A stretch of DNA of 64,000 nt, from assembly GCF_030066895.1 (NCBI RefSeq), contig NZ_JASJAV010000001.1, forward strand, positions 310,001 to 374,000, given 5' to 3'. Below are positions 9,841-18,965 of this stretch, one piece after another. A program made the position numbers and the translations under genes. The notes beneath the pieces are model-generated. The model was not told where the DNA came from, did no database searches, and was given only the letters and a program-made list of their open reading frames with translations. The stretch's first letter is position 1; every line of letters begins with the position of its first letter. The DNA comes from Breoghania sp. (lineage in GTDB: Bacteria; Pseudomonadota; Alphaproteobacteria; Rhizobiales; Stappiaceae).

Positions 9841-11007
9841 ATGGCCGCATTCGCCTACAAGGCCTATTTCTCAACCGGCTCGCTCGTTTCCGGAGAGCTT
9901 GAGGCGGACACCGAGATCGGCGCCTTCGCAGCACTGCGCGATCGCGGACTAGTGTCGGTGGAAATCGCGGAAGGCTCGTCGCCCGAAACGGCGGCCCGCG
10001 AAACGGCCCGCGTCCGAGATCCGAAGCTGCTCGTCCGCTTCACGCGCATGATGGCAAGCTTGACCGCGATGCGGTCGCGATCGCCCGCGACGGCGAGAAG
10101 CGCGCATCGGCGCGCTCCGCATTGGCAAAGGTGCATGACGCCATCCTGAACGGCGCCGATCTCTCCGAAGCGCTGGAGCGCATCCCCGGCCTCGCACTGC
10201 CCGCCTACCGAAGCCTTGTTCTGGTGGGAGAACGCTCCGGCGCACTCGCCGCCCATCTGGAACGCGAACAGGAAACCCGCGCACGCATTCGGGCGGGGCT
10301 CCTCTACCCCTCCATCCTGTTTGCCACCTCCATCGGGGTCGTGCTGGTCATCGCCACCATTCTCGTCCCAGCCGTCGCCCCGCTTTTTGAAAACGCGGGC
10401 CAGAAGACACCGCCGATCATCGCCTTCGTGACGCTCGCCAAGTTCGACGATTTCGGAAAACTGGATCGCCTTCCTGAGCGGGCTGGCGGTATCCCTGCTC
10501 GTATTGGCGCACCTGTGGCGGATGGAAAGCGTGCGCGCAGGCTTCGAACGTCTCGCGTTCGCCATACCGCTCATTTCCACGCTCAAGGCCAATATCGAGA
10601 TCGCCTGCTTTTCCCACACGCTCGGCACGATACTCAGAAACGGTGTCTCACTGGAGCAGGCGCTGGAAACGACACGGGGAACACTTGCCAGCCGCATCTA
10701 TCGCGCCTCCATCGGCCGCGCGATATCCGCGATCCGAAACGGCGAGAGCTTCGCCGCAACATTGCATGATGCGCCCCATGTCCCGATGCTCGCGCGCAGG
10801 ATGGTACGCATCGGGGAAGAAACGGGAACCCTGCCGGACATGCTCGACCATATCGGCAAGATTCTGGAAGCGGAGGCCTCCAGACAGATCCAGCTCATTT
10901 TCCAGCTTGTTCCGCCCATCCTGACCCTTGCCATTGGCCTCGGCGTCGGCAGCTTCATCCTCGTCATCATGAACGCGGTGTTGAGCGTCAACGACCTGGC
11001 CTTTTGA
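9841..11007 (+). pseudogene. gspF: T2SS inner-membrane platform protein GspF, internal deletion and frameshift
   Basis: Polytopic inner-membrane protein with two repeated T2SSF domains. The first piece (MAAFAYKAYFSTGSLVSGEL to LLVRFTRMMASL) ends near 10062; about ten residues of the first F domain (the usual AGLPLDEAL-type helix) are missing, and the sequence resumes in another frame with LDRDAVAIARDG and ALERIPG, then a membrane helix (LLYPSILFATSIGVVLVIAT). A second frame change lies near 10440-10450. The final piece carries NWIAFLSGLAVSLLVLAHLW, the second F domain (FSHTLGTILRNGVSLEQALE) and the C-terminal helix. The start ATG follows a strong Shine-Dalgarno. Its stop overlaps the leader of gspI. 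Confidence 0.85.
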
Positions 11008-11012
11008 CCGCG

Positions 11013-11438
11013 ATGCGACGCCGCCGATTACCACTCTCCTACGAAACCCGACGCCGAGGTTTCGTTCTGCTGGAGACGCTGATCGCCTTCGCGATCCTTG
11101 CGGTCATGCTGGGCGCGGCCTACCGGATCACCGGATCAGGCGCAGCAACGCTTGCTAGAGCCGAAGTCGCGGCACGCGTGCTCAACCAGATGCAATCGGA
11201 ATTCGATGACCTTCTCGCAGGAGAAAAGCTCACTCCGGGCACGGAGACGGAAGCCCTCGACGATGATTTTACCCGCGTCCGAACCGTGCGCCGGGTTCGA
11301 GCACTTTGCCAATCGGGCACCCGGACCGTCCTCTATCGCGTGGAAATCGCCATCTACCGATCGGACAACGTCAATTTCTCCCGTCCGGTCATGAGCCTGG
11401 AGACCTTGCGCGTCGAACCCGGAGGTTCGGGATCGTGA
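11013..11438 (+). CDS. gspI: T2SS minor pseudopilin GspI
   Basis: Minor pseudopilin that, with J and K, forms the tip of the T2SS pseudopilus. A short basic leader (MRRRRLPLSYETRRR) ends in G followed by FVLLETLIAFAILAVMLG, the type IV prepilin cleavage site with Glu at +5 and the N-terminal hydrophobic helix. About 141 residues, normal for GspI. The frame is intact. The start could also be TTG at 11004, which overlaps the gspF stop; ATG at 11013 is preferred. It overlaps gspJ by GTGA at 11435-11438. GspI over GspH is favoured by the LLETLIAFAIL helix and by position between F and J. Confidence 0.75.
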   Translation: MRRRRLPLSYETRRRGFVLLETLIAFAILAVMLGAAYRITGSGAATLARAEVAARVLNQMQSEFDDLLAGEKLTPGTETEALDDDFTRVRTVRRVRALCQSGTRTVLYRVEIAIYRSDNVNFSRPVMSLETLRVEPGGSGS

Positions 11439-12031
11439 GGAACAGCACGAAGGGCAGGTCCGGTTTTGCGGTGATGGAATTGCTGATCGCAATGGCGTTC
11501 CTCGGTGTGATCGCCAGTTTCATTGCCGGTTCGCTTGCCTTCGGCAACAGGATCTGGGACCGCACCGGGCTGGCATCGGACAACGGCCGATGTCTGAGCG
11601 AACTGAGCTTCCTGCGCACAAGCCTGTCGCACGCCCTGATCTTCAATAAGGGATAATCGGGCAAACCTTCCGCCTTCGAGGGACAGGCCAATTACGTCGG
11701 TATCGTCGTCTTGCGCTCCACATCCGGCTATGCAGCGGATCAGCCGTGGCGGATTTCCTTTGCCCACATACCGCAAACCGATTTTCTGACCGTAGGCTTC
11801 TCCTCTCGCTTCACCGGTCGGGCCATGCCGCAGGAACGCAAGATCCTGCAACATCTCTCGGATTTCTCCGTGCGCTACTACGGACGCCCGCTCGATCAGG
11901 ATCAGGCCCGCTGGCAACAGGAATGGGTCGACCAGCCGCATCTTCTCGACCGGATCGAGGTCTCGATCACCTTCGAAGACGGGGACGACCGGACATCACG
12001 GACATTGACGGTCCAGCCGAAGGTCCACTGA
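11435..12031 (+). pseudogene. gspJ: T2SS minor pseudopilin GspJ, internal ochre codon
   Basis: Starts with a GTG at 11435 overlapping the gspI stop. The leader VRNSTKGRSG precedes FAVMELLIAMAFLGVIASF, a prepilin-type helix with Glu at +5. TAA at 11654-11656 breaks HALIFNKG-stop-SGKPSAFEG; the same frame then runs to 12031 with a beta-rich domain (YVGIVVLRSTSGYAADQPWR; LLDRIEVSITFEDGDD). About 198 codons, the usual size for GspJ. CAA or GAA to TAA is the simplest origin. Followed by a converging gspG on the other strand. Confidence 0.75.
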
Positions 12032-12067
12032 AGCCCGGATCAACCGAGATCGCCCGACTTGGCGCAC

Positions 12068-12541
12068 CTACCAGTTGCCGACATCGGCATCTTCCCCGGA
12101 TCCGCCTTCCAGGCCGTCACGCCCGAACGAATAGACGTCAAACTCGGCGTGCTGGCCGGGATAGCGATATCGATAAGCCCAGTTCCAGGGATCGGTCAGT
12201 GCAGAGGCCTGCTTCAGATAGGGGCCGTTCCAGCGGGTTTCCGCAGGAGGCGCGGCGACAAGCGCCAAAAGTCCCGTATCTTCGCCCGGATAGCGCCCGG
12301 TATCGAGGAAATAGAGTTCAAGCGCGCTCTCGATCTCCTTGATCTGGAGAGCCGCCGTCTTGGTCTTGGCGCGAGAGAAATAGGTGATCGCACGCGGGCC
12401 GACGACACTCGCCACCAATGCGATGATGGCAAGCACGACCAGCACTTCCAGAAAGGAAAACCCGCGCCGTGCGGACCGCCTCCTTCGATACCGACGCGAC
12501 TGACGTGCCTCGCCGCTCGGCGGCATCTCCCCTACGATCAT
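12068..12541 (-). CDS. gspG: T2SS major pseudopilin GspG
   Basis: Main structural subunit of the pseudopilus. A basic leader (RRYRRRRSARR) ends in G, then FSFLEVLVVLAIIALVASVV, a type III prepilin signal with Glu at +5. The mature domain has the conserved GspG features: ALELYFLDTGRYPGEDTGL, WNGPYLK, and the C-terminal calcium-binding loop region DPWNWAYRYRYPG, then FDVYSFGRDG with GGSGEDADVGNW at the end. 157 residues. The frame is intact, although its ATPase, platform and secretin partners are broken. It converges on gspJ; the prepilin peptidase gene is upstream on the same strand. Confidence 0.85.
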   Translation of the reverse strand: MIVGEMPPSGEARQSRRYRRRRSARRGFSFLEVLVVLAIIALVASVVGPRAITYFSRAKTKTAALQIKEIESALELYFLDTGRYPGEDTGLLALVAAPPAETRWNGPYLKQASALTDPWNWAYRYRYPGQHAEFDVYSFGRDGLEGGSGEDADVGNW

Positions 12542-12579
12542 TCATTCCCCCAATCCGAAATCTGCTTAACCACGCCGCG

Positions 12580-13220
12580 TCACGCTCCCCACGTTACGGG
12601 ACCGAATATCCATACCATCCAGATACCGAAGGCAAGATAGGGACCAAACGCAATCTGACGGCGCAAGAACCGCCGCCCTCCCCGCACCCGACGAAACAGG
12701 ATCGCAGTGATTGCCGCAACCGAGCCGATCAAAAGAAAAGAACGCCGGGCAAGCCTTGCGGGCCGAGCCAGGCGCCCGCGGCCGCAAACAATTTCACATC
12801 CCCAAAGCCCAGTTCGGAAATGCCGCGCCAACGCCTGTAGCCCTCCGCCACTGCCCAAAGCAAAGTTCCGCCGACGATCGCCGCAAGAACATGCAGGGTG
12901 AGCACAATCGGATCGATGAACCACGTGGCCGCAAGTCCCAACGGAATGAGCCCGAGGCTCACCGTATCGCGAATCATGAACTCGCGCATATCGACGGCTG
13001 CCCCCCAGGCGAGCATCGCCGCCAACACAAGGCTGAAGACCAGGATCAGTCCGGGATACGGCCCATGCACGACCCGTACGACGAGCGCGACGGCGAACAT
13101 CAGCGCAAAACAGATCAAGGCCGTTTCCAGATGTCTGCGCGCGCTCATGCGGGAGGCCCGCACCTCGCGATGTCCTGCCATATCGGTATCTGCTATGGAT
13201 TGACGCTCGATAGCTGCCAT
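12580..13220 (-). pseudogene. Type IV prepilin peptidase (A24 family), frameshifted
   Basis: Inner-membrane aspartyl protease that would process the G, I, J and K pseudopilins. Several hydrophobic segments (ALICFALMFAVALVV; ILVFSLVLAAMLAWG). The two catalytic aspartates are visible: AAVDMREFMIRD (first) and ELGFGDVKLFAAAGAWLG (the FGxGDxK motif). Near 12735, in a T-rich run, the frame changes: GLPGVLFF is followed in another frame by LLIGSVAAITAILFRRVRG and the end to the stop at 12580. It lacks the N-terminal methyltransferase domain of large PilD, as many alphaproteobacterial homologues do. The start ATG at 13220 is 26 bases from the divergent gspK start. Confidence 0.8.
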
Positions 13221-13246
13221 GAGGGACGCGCGGTCTGCCGGATCCG

Positions 13247-14107
13247 GTGAAACGTTTGGGAACTCTGTTGCGAAATCTGTGTCCCGCGGCGGCCCGCAAC
13301 CGCGGAGTGGGTTCACGCGGCTTTTCAATCCTGACCGTACTTTTGAGCCTGACTCTGCTTGCCAGCATTCTGGCCGGTTTTGCAAGCGTGGTCCAGAACC
13401 GCACGATACGGATTGCCCGACGCGCCGCAGATGCCGGGATCACCATTGCGGTAGCGGCACTTGTCGAAAACGTAAGCGACGAGAAGGACATCTCCCAGAA
13501 AACGGCCGACGACGACACACCGTTTGCCTGCCCTTTTAATGACAACACGACGTTCATCATCGCCATGCAGGATGTCGCCGGGCGCCTCGATCTCAACAAG
13601 GGATCATCGGATCTCTTTCGAGCCGCTCTGATCGGTCTGGCGGAACCGAATGCAATCTCCGCCCTCGTTGCCGCCATTGAACGACGTCGCAACGGCGACG
13701 GCTTCCGGCTGGTGCAGGAATTCGCCCAACTACCGGGGGTTACGAGTGAAGTCTATTCGAGACTGCACATGGATCTCACGGTTCACAGTGCCCTTACGGC
13801 TCTCGACAAGGCCTCGACCCGACCGGACTTGCGATCCCGTCTGGTGCGTGCAGGCGTCTCACCGGATGCCGCCTATGCAGCGTCTGCCGATGACAGGAAA
13901 TTCGCTCTCAGCGTTCTGGCCCGCACCGCACCGGACCACGGCTATTTTTTTGAAACAAAAGTCAAAATCCGGCCGGAGAGTTTCCCGATCTATCAAACCC
14001 TGTCGTGGAACAGCCACGTCGTACGCGTCTCGACCATACCTCTGCCTTACGGTGAGTGGTTCGACCATGTCCAAGCGGAAAAAGTCGCGCCGTGCACGGG
14101 ATCGTGA
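13247..14107 (+). CDS. gspK: T2SS minor pseudopilin GspK
   Basis: Largest minor pseudopilin, capping the pseudopilus tip. Start GTG at 13247. The leader VKRLGTLLRNL... ends in RG before FSILTVLLSLTLLASILAGF; as in GspK, the +5 glutamate is absent. The large globular domain includes the family patterns QDVAGRLDLN and FRLVQEFAQLPGVTSEVYSRL, which belong to the GspK saposin-like region. 286 residues with no stop; the extreme C-terminus is not diagnostic and a late frame change cannot be excluded. Divergent from the prepilin peptidase gene and followed by gspD. Confidence 0.75.
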   Translation: MKRLGTLLRNLCPAAARNRGVGSRGFSILTVLLSLTLLASILAGFASVVQNRTIRIARRAADAGITIAVAALVENVSDEKDISQKTADDDTPFACPFNDNTTFIIAMQDVAGRLDLNKGSSDLFRAALIGLAEPNAISALVAAIERRRNGDGFRLVQEFAQLPGVTSEVYSRLHMDLTVHSALTALDKASTRPDLRSRLVRAGVSPDAAYAASADDRKFALSVLARTAPDHGYFFETKVKIRPESFPIYQTLSWNSHVVRVSTIPLPYGEWFDHVQAEKVAPCTGS

Positions 14108-14324
14108 GATTCGCAGCCGTTCATTTGCACCCGATTCTCATGAACGTTACGTCCGAATGACATTTTAATTCCGTATTTCTCCCTATATTCGATTAATCCT
14201 TTTTACTTTCCGCACATTTCCTGTTGATCCCGTGTGGAAAAGAACAAATTGATCTCACAAGAAGCTCTGGAACGCCTAAAATCTACCGCTGGGAAAGCGT
14301 GCGGGGAATTTTCGGATTTGGGCT

Positions 14325-16575
14325 TTGGGATTGGGACAGCGCGAGCGCTGTCGGCACTTCCTGCTGCTGGTCCCCCTGGTTCTGGCGGCCTGTGCTGGAC
14401 GGACGTTGCCGACGGGCCGCCTTCCAAAGGCACCAACCCCAGCGGTTTCAGCCGGGCGCACCTGCCGACCAACGTCGCCGCCCGCAGCGCCTGCGCGCCG
14501 ATTCTCCGCACGCGCAGCTTTATCCCGGCACCGCACAATTCGTTCGGCACCAGCAGCAACGAGTCCTTCGCCATCACGGATGATGACCGCGTTCATCTGA
14601 ACCTGGCCAATGCGAGCATTTCCGCCGCCGCCAAGGTGATCGTTTCCGACATTCTGGGGCGCGACTACATCATTGATCCAAAGGTCAGCGGCACGGTTAC
14701 CATCCAGACCACAAACGCGATCCGCAAAAGCGCCTTGCTCGACACCTTCGACGCGCTCCTGCGCTTTTCGGGGGCCGCCCTCGTCGTCAGCGACGATCTC
14801 GTGCACATCGTACCCGCCTCCGCACCGGACGTACTTACGGTCAACAATCCTGCGCTCGGCCACAACAACGCCCGCGGCGTCGGGCTCGCCGCCAAGGTGG
14901 TTCCGCTCGAATACGTCTCGGCGCGCGAAATGCAGCGCCTGCTGCAGCTGGTCGTCGGCAGCGACAAGGTCCTGCACGTAGATGAACGCCGGAATGTCCT
15001 GATCATCAGTGGCAATCCGCGCGAGATCGCCACCGTGCTTGATGAGATCAATCTCTTCGACATCGACCAGATGAAGGGCATGTCCTTCGCCCTCCTTCCG
15101 GTCAAGAACGCGGATTCGGAGGCGATCGTCACCGAGCTCGACACGATCTTCTCCACGGAGAGGATAGCGGAGCGCTGAAAGGCGTGGTTCGTTTCGTGCC
15201 AAGCCAGCGCCTGAACTCCATTCTCGTCATCTCGGCCCGGCCCCGTTATCTCGATCAGGCGCAGAAATGGGTCGAACGCCTCGATCGGATCGCCGGGGGC
15301 ACCAAACGCCAGCTCTTCATCTATTCGATCCAGAACCGCGCGGCGGGAGAACTGGCGATGCTGCTCGCTAACATTCTCACGGACCCGAACTCCAAGAAGA
15401 ACGCAAACGCAACGGGTGGAGCAACAGGAGAGACATCGGCGGCCACCAATGCACGCGTCGGCGGCCTTCCAGGCAGCCGCCACCGCACGCACGAACACCG
15501 CCACGTCCAACTCTGCGACAAATACGGGACAATCCTCCAGTTCCGGATCAACGGTCGGTTCCGGGCTTACAGCGGTGACGCCCGCCAACTTCACGGCAAG
15601 CGGCCTTGCGGATGAAACGCAGGCAAAGGAAGGCAACGGCATCCGCGTGGTTGCCGACGAAGCCAACAACGCAATCCTGATCTACGCGACACCGGACGAG
15701 TACAACACCATTCTGATGATGCTGAAACGGCTGGATTTCTTGCCGAACCAGGTTCTTCTGGAAGCGACGATCGCGGAAGTGACACTAACCGATCAGCTCA
15801 GTTTCGGCCTGCGCTGGTTCTTCGAAAACAGCAATTACAGCCTGTCCTTCTCCGAGGATTCCGGCGGTGCAACAGGCTCAGTCTTTCCCGGCTTTTCGTT
15901 CCTGTTTTCCGGAGAAGAAGCCGCCATCGCGCTCAACGCGCTTTCGTCGATCACCAACGTCAACGTGATCTCGTCCCCCAACCTGATGGTTCTGGACAAT
16001 CGTAAGGCGGTTCTGCGGATCGGCGATCAGATTCCGATCGCAACGCAGCAGGCAGTCGACACCACCGAGACGAACACCATCGTCAACTCCATCGAGTTGA
16101 AGGATACCGGCATCATCCTTTCCGTCGTGCCTCGGGTAAATGACAGCGGCCGCGTGATCCTCGATATCGAGCAGGAAGTTTCCGACGTGGTCCGCACCAC
16201 CACGTCAGACATCGACAGCCCAACCATCCGCCAGCGCAAGGTCAACACGACCGTAGTGGTGAAGGACGGTGACAGCCTGGCGCTCGGCGACCTCATCCAG
16301 CAGCGGGCTGATGTGTCCAGCAGCGGGCCGATGTGGTCAAGTCGCAGGTGACGGTCCTCGACGACGTGCCGGTGGTCGGCAATCTCTTCCGCCACGAGGA
16401 CGATACCGAAACCCGAACCGAGCTTCTGATCCTGATCACGCCGCACGTCGTGCGCAACTTCCAGGAAGCCAACGACGTGACGGACGAATTCCGCCGCCAA
16501 CTCGGCGGCCTCCACGCCCTCGGCAACAAGCCGAAGAACGCGCTACAGCACAAGCTCAATCGTCTGGCGCGTTAG
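14325..16575 (+). pseudogene. gspD: T2SS secretin GspD, four frame changes including a 20-bp duplication
   Basis: Outer-membrane secretin. The probable N-terminus lies in a frame starting at TTG 14325, with a lipoprotein signal (LLLVPLVLAAC). The frame changes near 14470, then N0/N1 domains follow (FAITDDDRVHLNLANASISA; GRDYIIDPKVSGTVT). A missing base near 15160 shifts to DSGALKGVVRFVPSQRLNSI (N2/N3). A third change lies near 15450-15480, in a Ser/Thr/Ala-rich linker of the N3 loop. The secretin domain (EATIAEVTLTDQLSFGLRWF; VISSPNLMVLDN) then runs to 16297-16336, where a 20-bp tandem duplication shifts the frame. The end (DDVPVVGNLFRHEDDTETRT, ELLILITPHVVRN) is recognisable up to 16575. A lipid anchor would make a separate pilotin unnecessary. 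Confidence 0.85.
16297..16336. repeat. 20-bp imperfect tandem duplication inside gspD
   Basis: ccagcagcgggctgatgtgt (16297-16316) is followed directly by ccagcagcgggccgatgtgg. The second copy matches the family consensus reading (QQRADVVKSQVTVLDD). Removing one 20-base unit restores the gspD frame, so the duplication is the cause of the frameshift. The one or two mismatches between copies suggest it is not brand new. Confidence 0.85.
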
Positions 16576-16823
16576 CAGCATTCCCGCCCCCGAGCCGTTA
16601 ACGACACACTTGCGTGCAGAATGCACATCCTGGCTCGGAACGCCCAGCACGACCGATAGGAAACGGCGAGCGCTCGCCAACCGGCAAAAGTTTCCGGACG
16701 AGACGATTTTGCCGCCACAGAGCTGCCCACCGATCGCATAACTCCAATATTTCTTATCGTTTCTGACTGGCACGCTTTATGCGCCCGATGCGTATGTTTA
16801 GCGTTCCGGAGAGCGGAGTTCCC

Positions 16824-17705
16824 ATGGACATTAGCGATGCACATCGGCTGTCGACCATTCCCCTTGCCATGATCCCTCAACCGCGACTTCGCGAAATAGC
16901 TTCAGCCGAGCCCCTCACAAGGCCGCCGACCGAGTTCTCACTCGAAGACATCTCAATCGACGATGATACGGCGACCGGCTCCGCATCCGACAACCAGACA
17001 ACCTCCCGGCTAACCTGCCCTTCCGGCGATTGCGCACAAACCTTTCTCAATTTCCTGACACAACTCCAAGAACTCGGCTTTTTCGGCGGTGAAGGCGAGG
17101 ACTTCGTAAATTACGTCCCCGGGGCGAACGTCACGGGGACTGACGAAGGAGACCATATCGCGGTTGGATCCAACGCTTCGGTCGGCTCTGGGGGCGGCAA
17201 CGACACGATCTATGCATGGTCGGATTCCGCCATCGACGCGGGACAGGGAGATGACTTCGTTTCTGCCTGGTCCGGCAGTCGGATCCTCGGCGGCGCGGGC
17301 AACGACCACCTCACCGGCTGGTCGCAGAGCAGGATTGACGGCGGTGAAGGAGACGACAGGATCGACGCCTGGTCGAACAGCTCCGTCGACGGAGGTGATG
17401 GGGATGACGATATCACCGTTCGGAGCAAAAGCTATGCCGCGGGCGGCAGCGGCGACAATATCATCTCCGCCTGGACGAACAGTGTCATTGACGGAGGCAG
17501 CGGCGGCGACACGATCACCGCCAACGGCGCAACCTCGATACAATTCGGCGAAGGTGTGACTCCGGAGGGTACTCAAGCGGCCTATTCGGGCACCACCGCA
17601 ACGATCAGCTTCGAGGGCTCCGAAGACACAATCACCGTTCGCCAGCCGTCACCGAGATCAACAGTCGTTCTCTACTTTTGCCGACGGAACGACAATGCCG
17701 CCTGA
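16824..17705 (+). CDS. RTX-like repeat protein with AWS-type repeats; C-terminus probably frameshifted
   Basis: Not a known named protein. The ATG at 16824 follows a ggag Shine-Dalgarno; an upstream ATG at 16779 is possible. The N-terminal 95 residues are low in structure (Pro, Ser, Thr, Asp-rich). From 17140 to 17540 there is a repeat array with a period of about 20 residues: GGxGDDxIxAWSxSxID, for example IDGGEGDDRIDAWSNSSVD. The GGxGDD half is RTX-like and should bind calcium in a beta-roll; the AWSxS half replaces the second nonapeptide. No type I secretion C-terminal domain is obvious. After TITVRQ the frame looks lost: FADGTTMPPENDVSDTEIS in another frame runs to a TGA at 17734-17736. 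Position behind gspD makes it a candidate T2SS substrate; that is inference. Confidence 0.65.
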   Translation: MDISDAHRLSTIPLAMIPQPRLREIASAEPLTRPPTEFSLEDISIDDDTATGSASDNQTTSRLTCPSGDCAQTFLNFLTQLQELGFFGGEGEDFVNYVPGANVTGTDEGDHIAVGSNASVGSGGGNDTIYAWSDSAIDAGQGDDFVSAWSGSRILGGAGNDHLTGWSQSRIDGGEGDDRIDAWSNSSVDGGDGDDDITVRSKSYAAGGSGDNIISAWTNSVIDGGSGGDTITANGATSIQFGEGVTPEGTQAAYSGTTATISFEGSEDTITVRQPSPRSTVVLYFCRRNDNAA

Positions 17706-17767
17706 AAACGACGTGAGCGATACGGAGATCAGTTGATCCCAATATCCCTGCGCATGAGCGAGACCAC

Positions 17768-17793
17768 GGGCCGGACGATCTCCGGCCCTTTTT
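17768..17793 (+). terminator. Rho-independent terminator after the RTX-like gene
   Basis: A GGGCCGG / CCGGCCC stem (17768-17774 with 17782-17788) with a seven-base loop is followed by five T. It lies 30 bases after the restored RTX-gene stop. The remaining stretch up to 18057 is AT-richer and shows nothing else except a short gacttttaaaagtc-like palindrome near 17950. Confidence 0.8.
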
Positions 17794-18057
17794 GTGCACT
17801 CGGTCCCTTGAAGCCCGTGTACCGATCATCGCGTGAGGAGGAAAAGAAAGCGCTGCCGCCAGCGTTTATCGGAGAAATGGGAGAAAGACCGAACAGGACA
17901 ACCAGCGACAGCGCCCATGAACATATCTATATAATTTGAGTTTTTTAGTCGACTTTAAAAGTCAAACCCGCCCCACACGATGAACTCAACGAATTTTCGC
18001 TTTGTTTTGCAGACGGTTAGCCTGTGCCCTTTAAGCCCTCTGCTCACAGATTTCGGA

Positions 18058-18085
18058 CACAAAAAAGCCGGCGCTAAACGCCGGC
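18058..18085 (-). terminator. Rho-independent terminator of rirA
   Basis: Read on the minus strand: GCCGGCG stem, TTTAG loop, CGCCGGC stem, then six T (18066-18061). It lies 28 bases after the rirA stop. Confidence 0.9.
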
Positions 18086-18112
18086 TTTGGCTTTCGCTCA
18101 TACGTCCTGATT

Positions 18113-18586
18113 TCAGGAAAGGTCCGCGGCTTCCAGCATCGGATGGGCCGGGACTTCCAGGCTCAGGAGCGTGCGCAGATTCTGGCGGTTACGGGCGATA
18201 TCGTCGATCGTGTAATTGTCCAGCACGTCGAAGAACGCGGCCAGCGCCTCGTAAAGCACGCGGTTGAACTCGCACGAGGAAATGAGCGGGCAATCGCGCT
18301 TGCCCGGATCGAAGCAATCGGAGAGATAGAAATTCTCTTCCGCAACCCGGATCACCGCGCCAAGCGACATCTCGTCTACCGGTTGCGCCAGCAGGATTCC
18401 GCCGTTGCGGCCACGCAACGTCTTGATGAACCCGTTGTCGACAAGGATCTTCATCACCTTGAAAAGATGGGTCTCGGAAATGCCGTAGGTCGCGGCGATT
18501 TCGGGAACCTTGCTCGGCTTGTCAGGGTTCGCCGCACAATAAAGCAATGTGCGCACCGCATAATTCGCCTGAAGCGTCAATCGCAT
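18113..18586 (-). CDS. rirA: Rrf2-family iron-sulfur regulator, RirA-like
   Basis: Cytoplasmic transcription factor of the Rrf2 family, which in rhizobia senses iron through a Fe-S cluster and represses iron uptake. The winged-helix domain opens MRLTLQANYAVRTLLYCAAN with the recognition region VPEIAATYGISETHLFKVMK and the family RGRNGGILLAQP wing. The three cluster cysteines are present in the spacing C-x(7)-C-x(5)-C (DCFDPGKRDCPLISSCEFN). 157 residues, as in RirA. RirA is favoured over NsrR or IscR by the MRLT-Q-NYAVR opening and the cysteine spacing. The start ATG at 18586 is chosen over longer upstream frames because it matches the family N-terminus. Intact and single-gene, with its own terminator. 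Confidence 0.8.
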   Translation of the reverse strand: MRLTLQANYAVRTLLYCAANPDKPSKVPEIAATYGISETHLFKVMKILVDNGFIKTLRGRNGGILLAQPVDEMSLGAVIRVAEENFYLSDCFDPGKRDCPLISSCEFNRVLYEALAAFFDVLDNYTIDDIARNRQNLRTLLSLEVPAHPMLEAADLS

Positions 18587-18965
18587 GTTGGCTCCCTTAC
18601 GAACCGATACTTGGTCCACGCTACCTTGTTCGGTTTCCTCTGTTTTTGAATAGGCGATCGGGCACGAAGTTTCAACAACCCAGACCCTCCCCCTTGCGCG
18701 GCATACCACCGCCCCTTGTCTTTGCAGCGACGGTAAGAGCTGATAGAGACTTTCCATTCACTATAGCGGACGGGGCCAGGACAGAGCATGAGCATTTCTC
18801 GCGCGCTATCGCATCGAGTGGCGTCCGATCGGGCAAAATATTGCGCGCGCTGTGTTTTGCGTCGCATCGATCAGTGAGTAAGAGCGTATCGGCACGACGC
18901 CTTGGCGGGACAAAAACGGCCACAGCTTGAACGCGAAGGCGCAAGGCGACGCGATGAGCCCCTAA
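18587..18965. other. Intergenic region between rirA and tamA (divergent)
   Basis: 379 bases that should contain the divergent promoters of rirA (minus) and tamA (plus). Short open frames here lack any recognisable domain. No convincing Irr or RirA operator could be picked out by eye, and no repeat or RNA gene was recognised. Confidence 0.4.

Noticed and set aside
16824..17705. Type I secretion substrate encoded next to its own exporter
   Set aside because: No ABC or HlyD gene is adjacent and no type I C-terminal domain is visible; the lap exporter is 10 kb away behind several other units.
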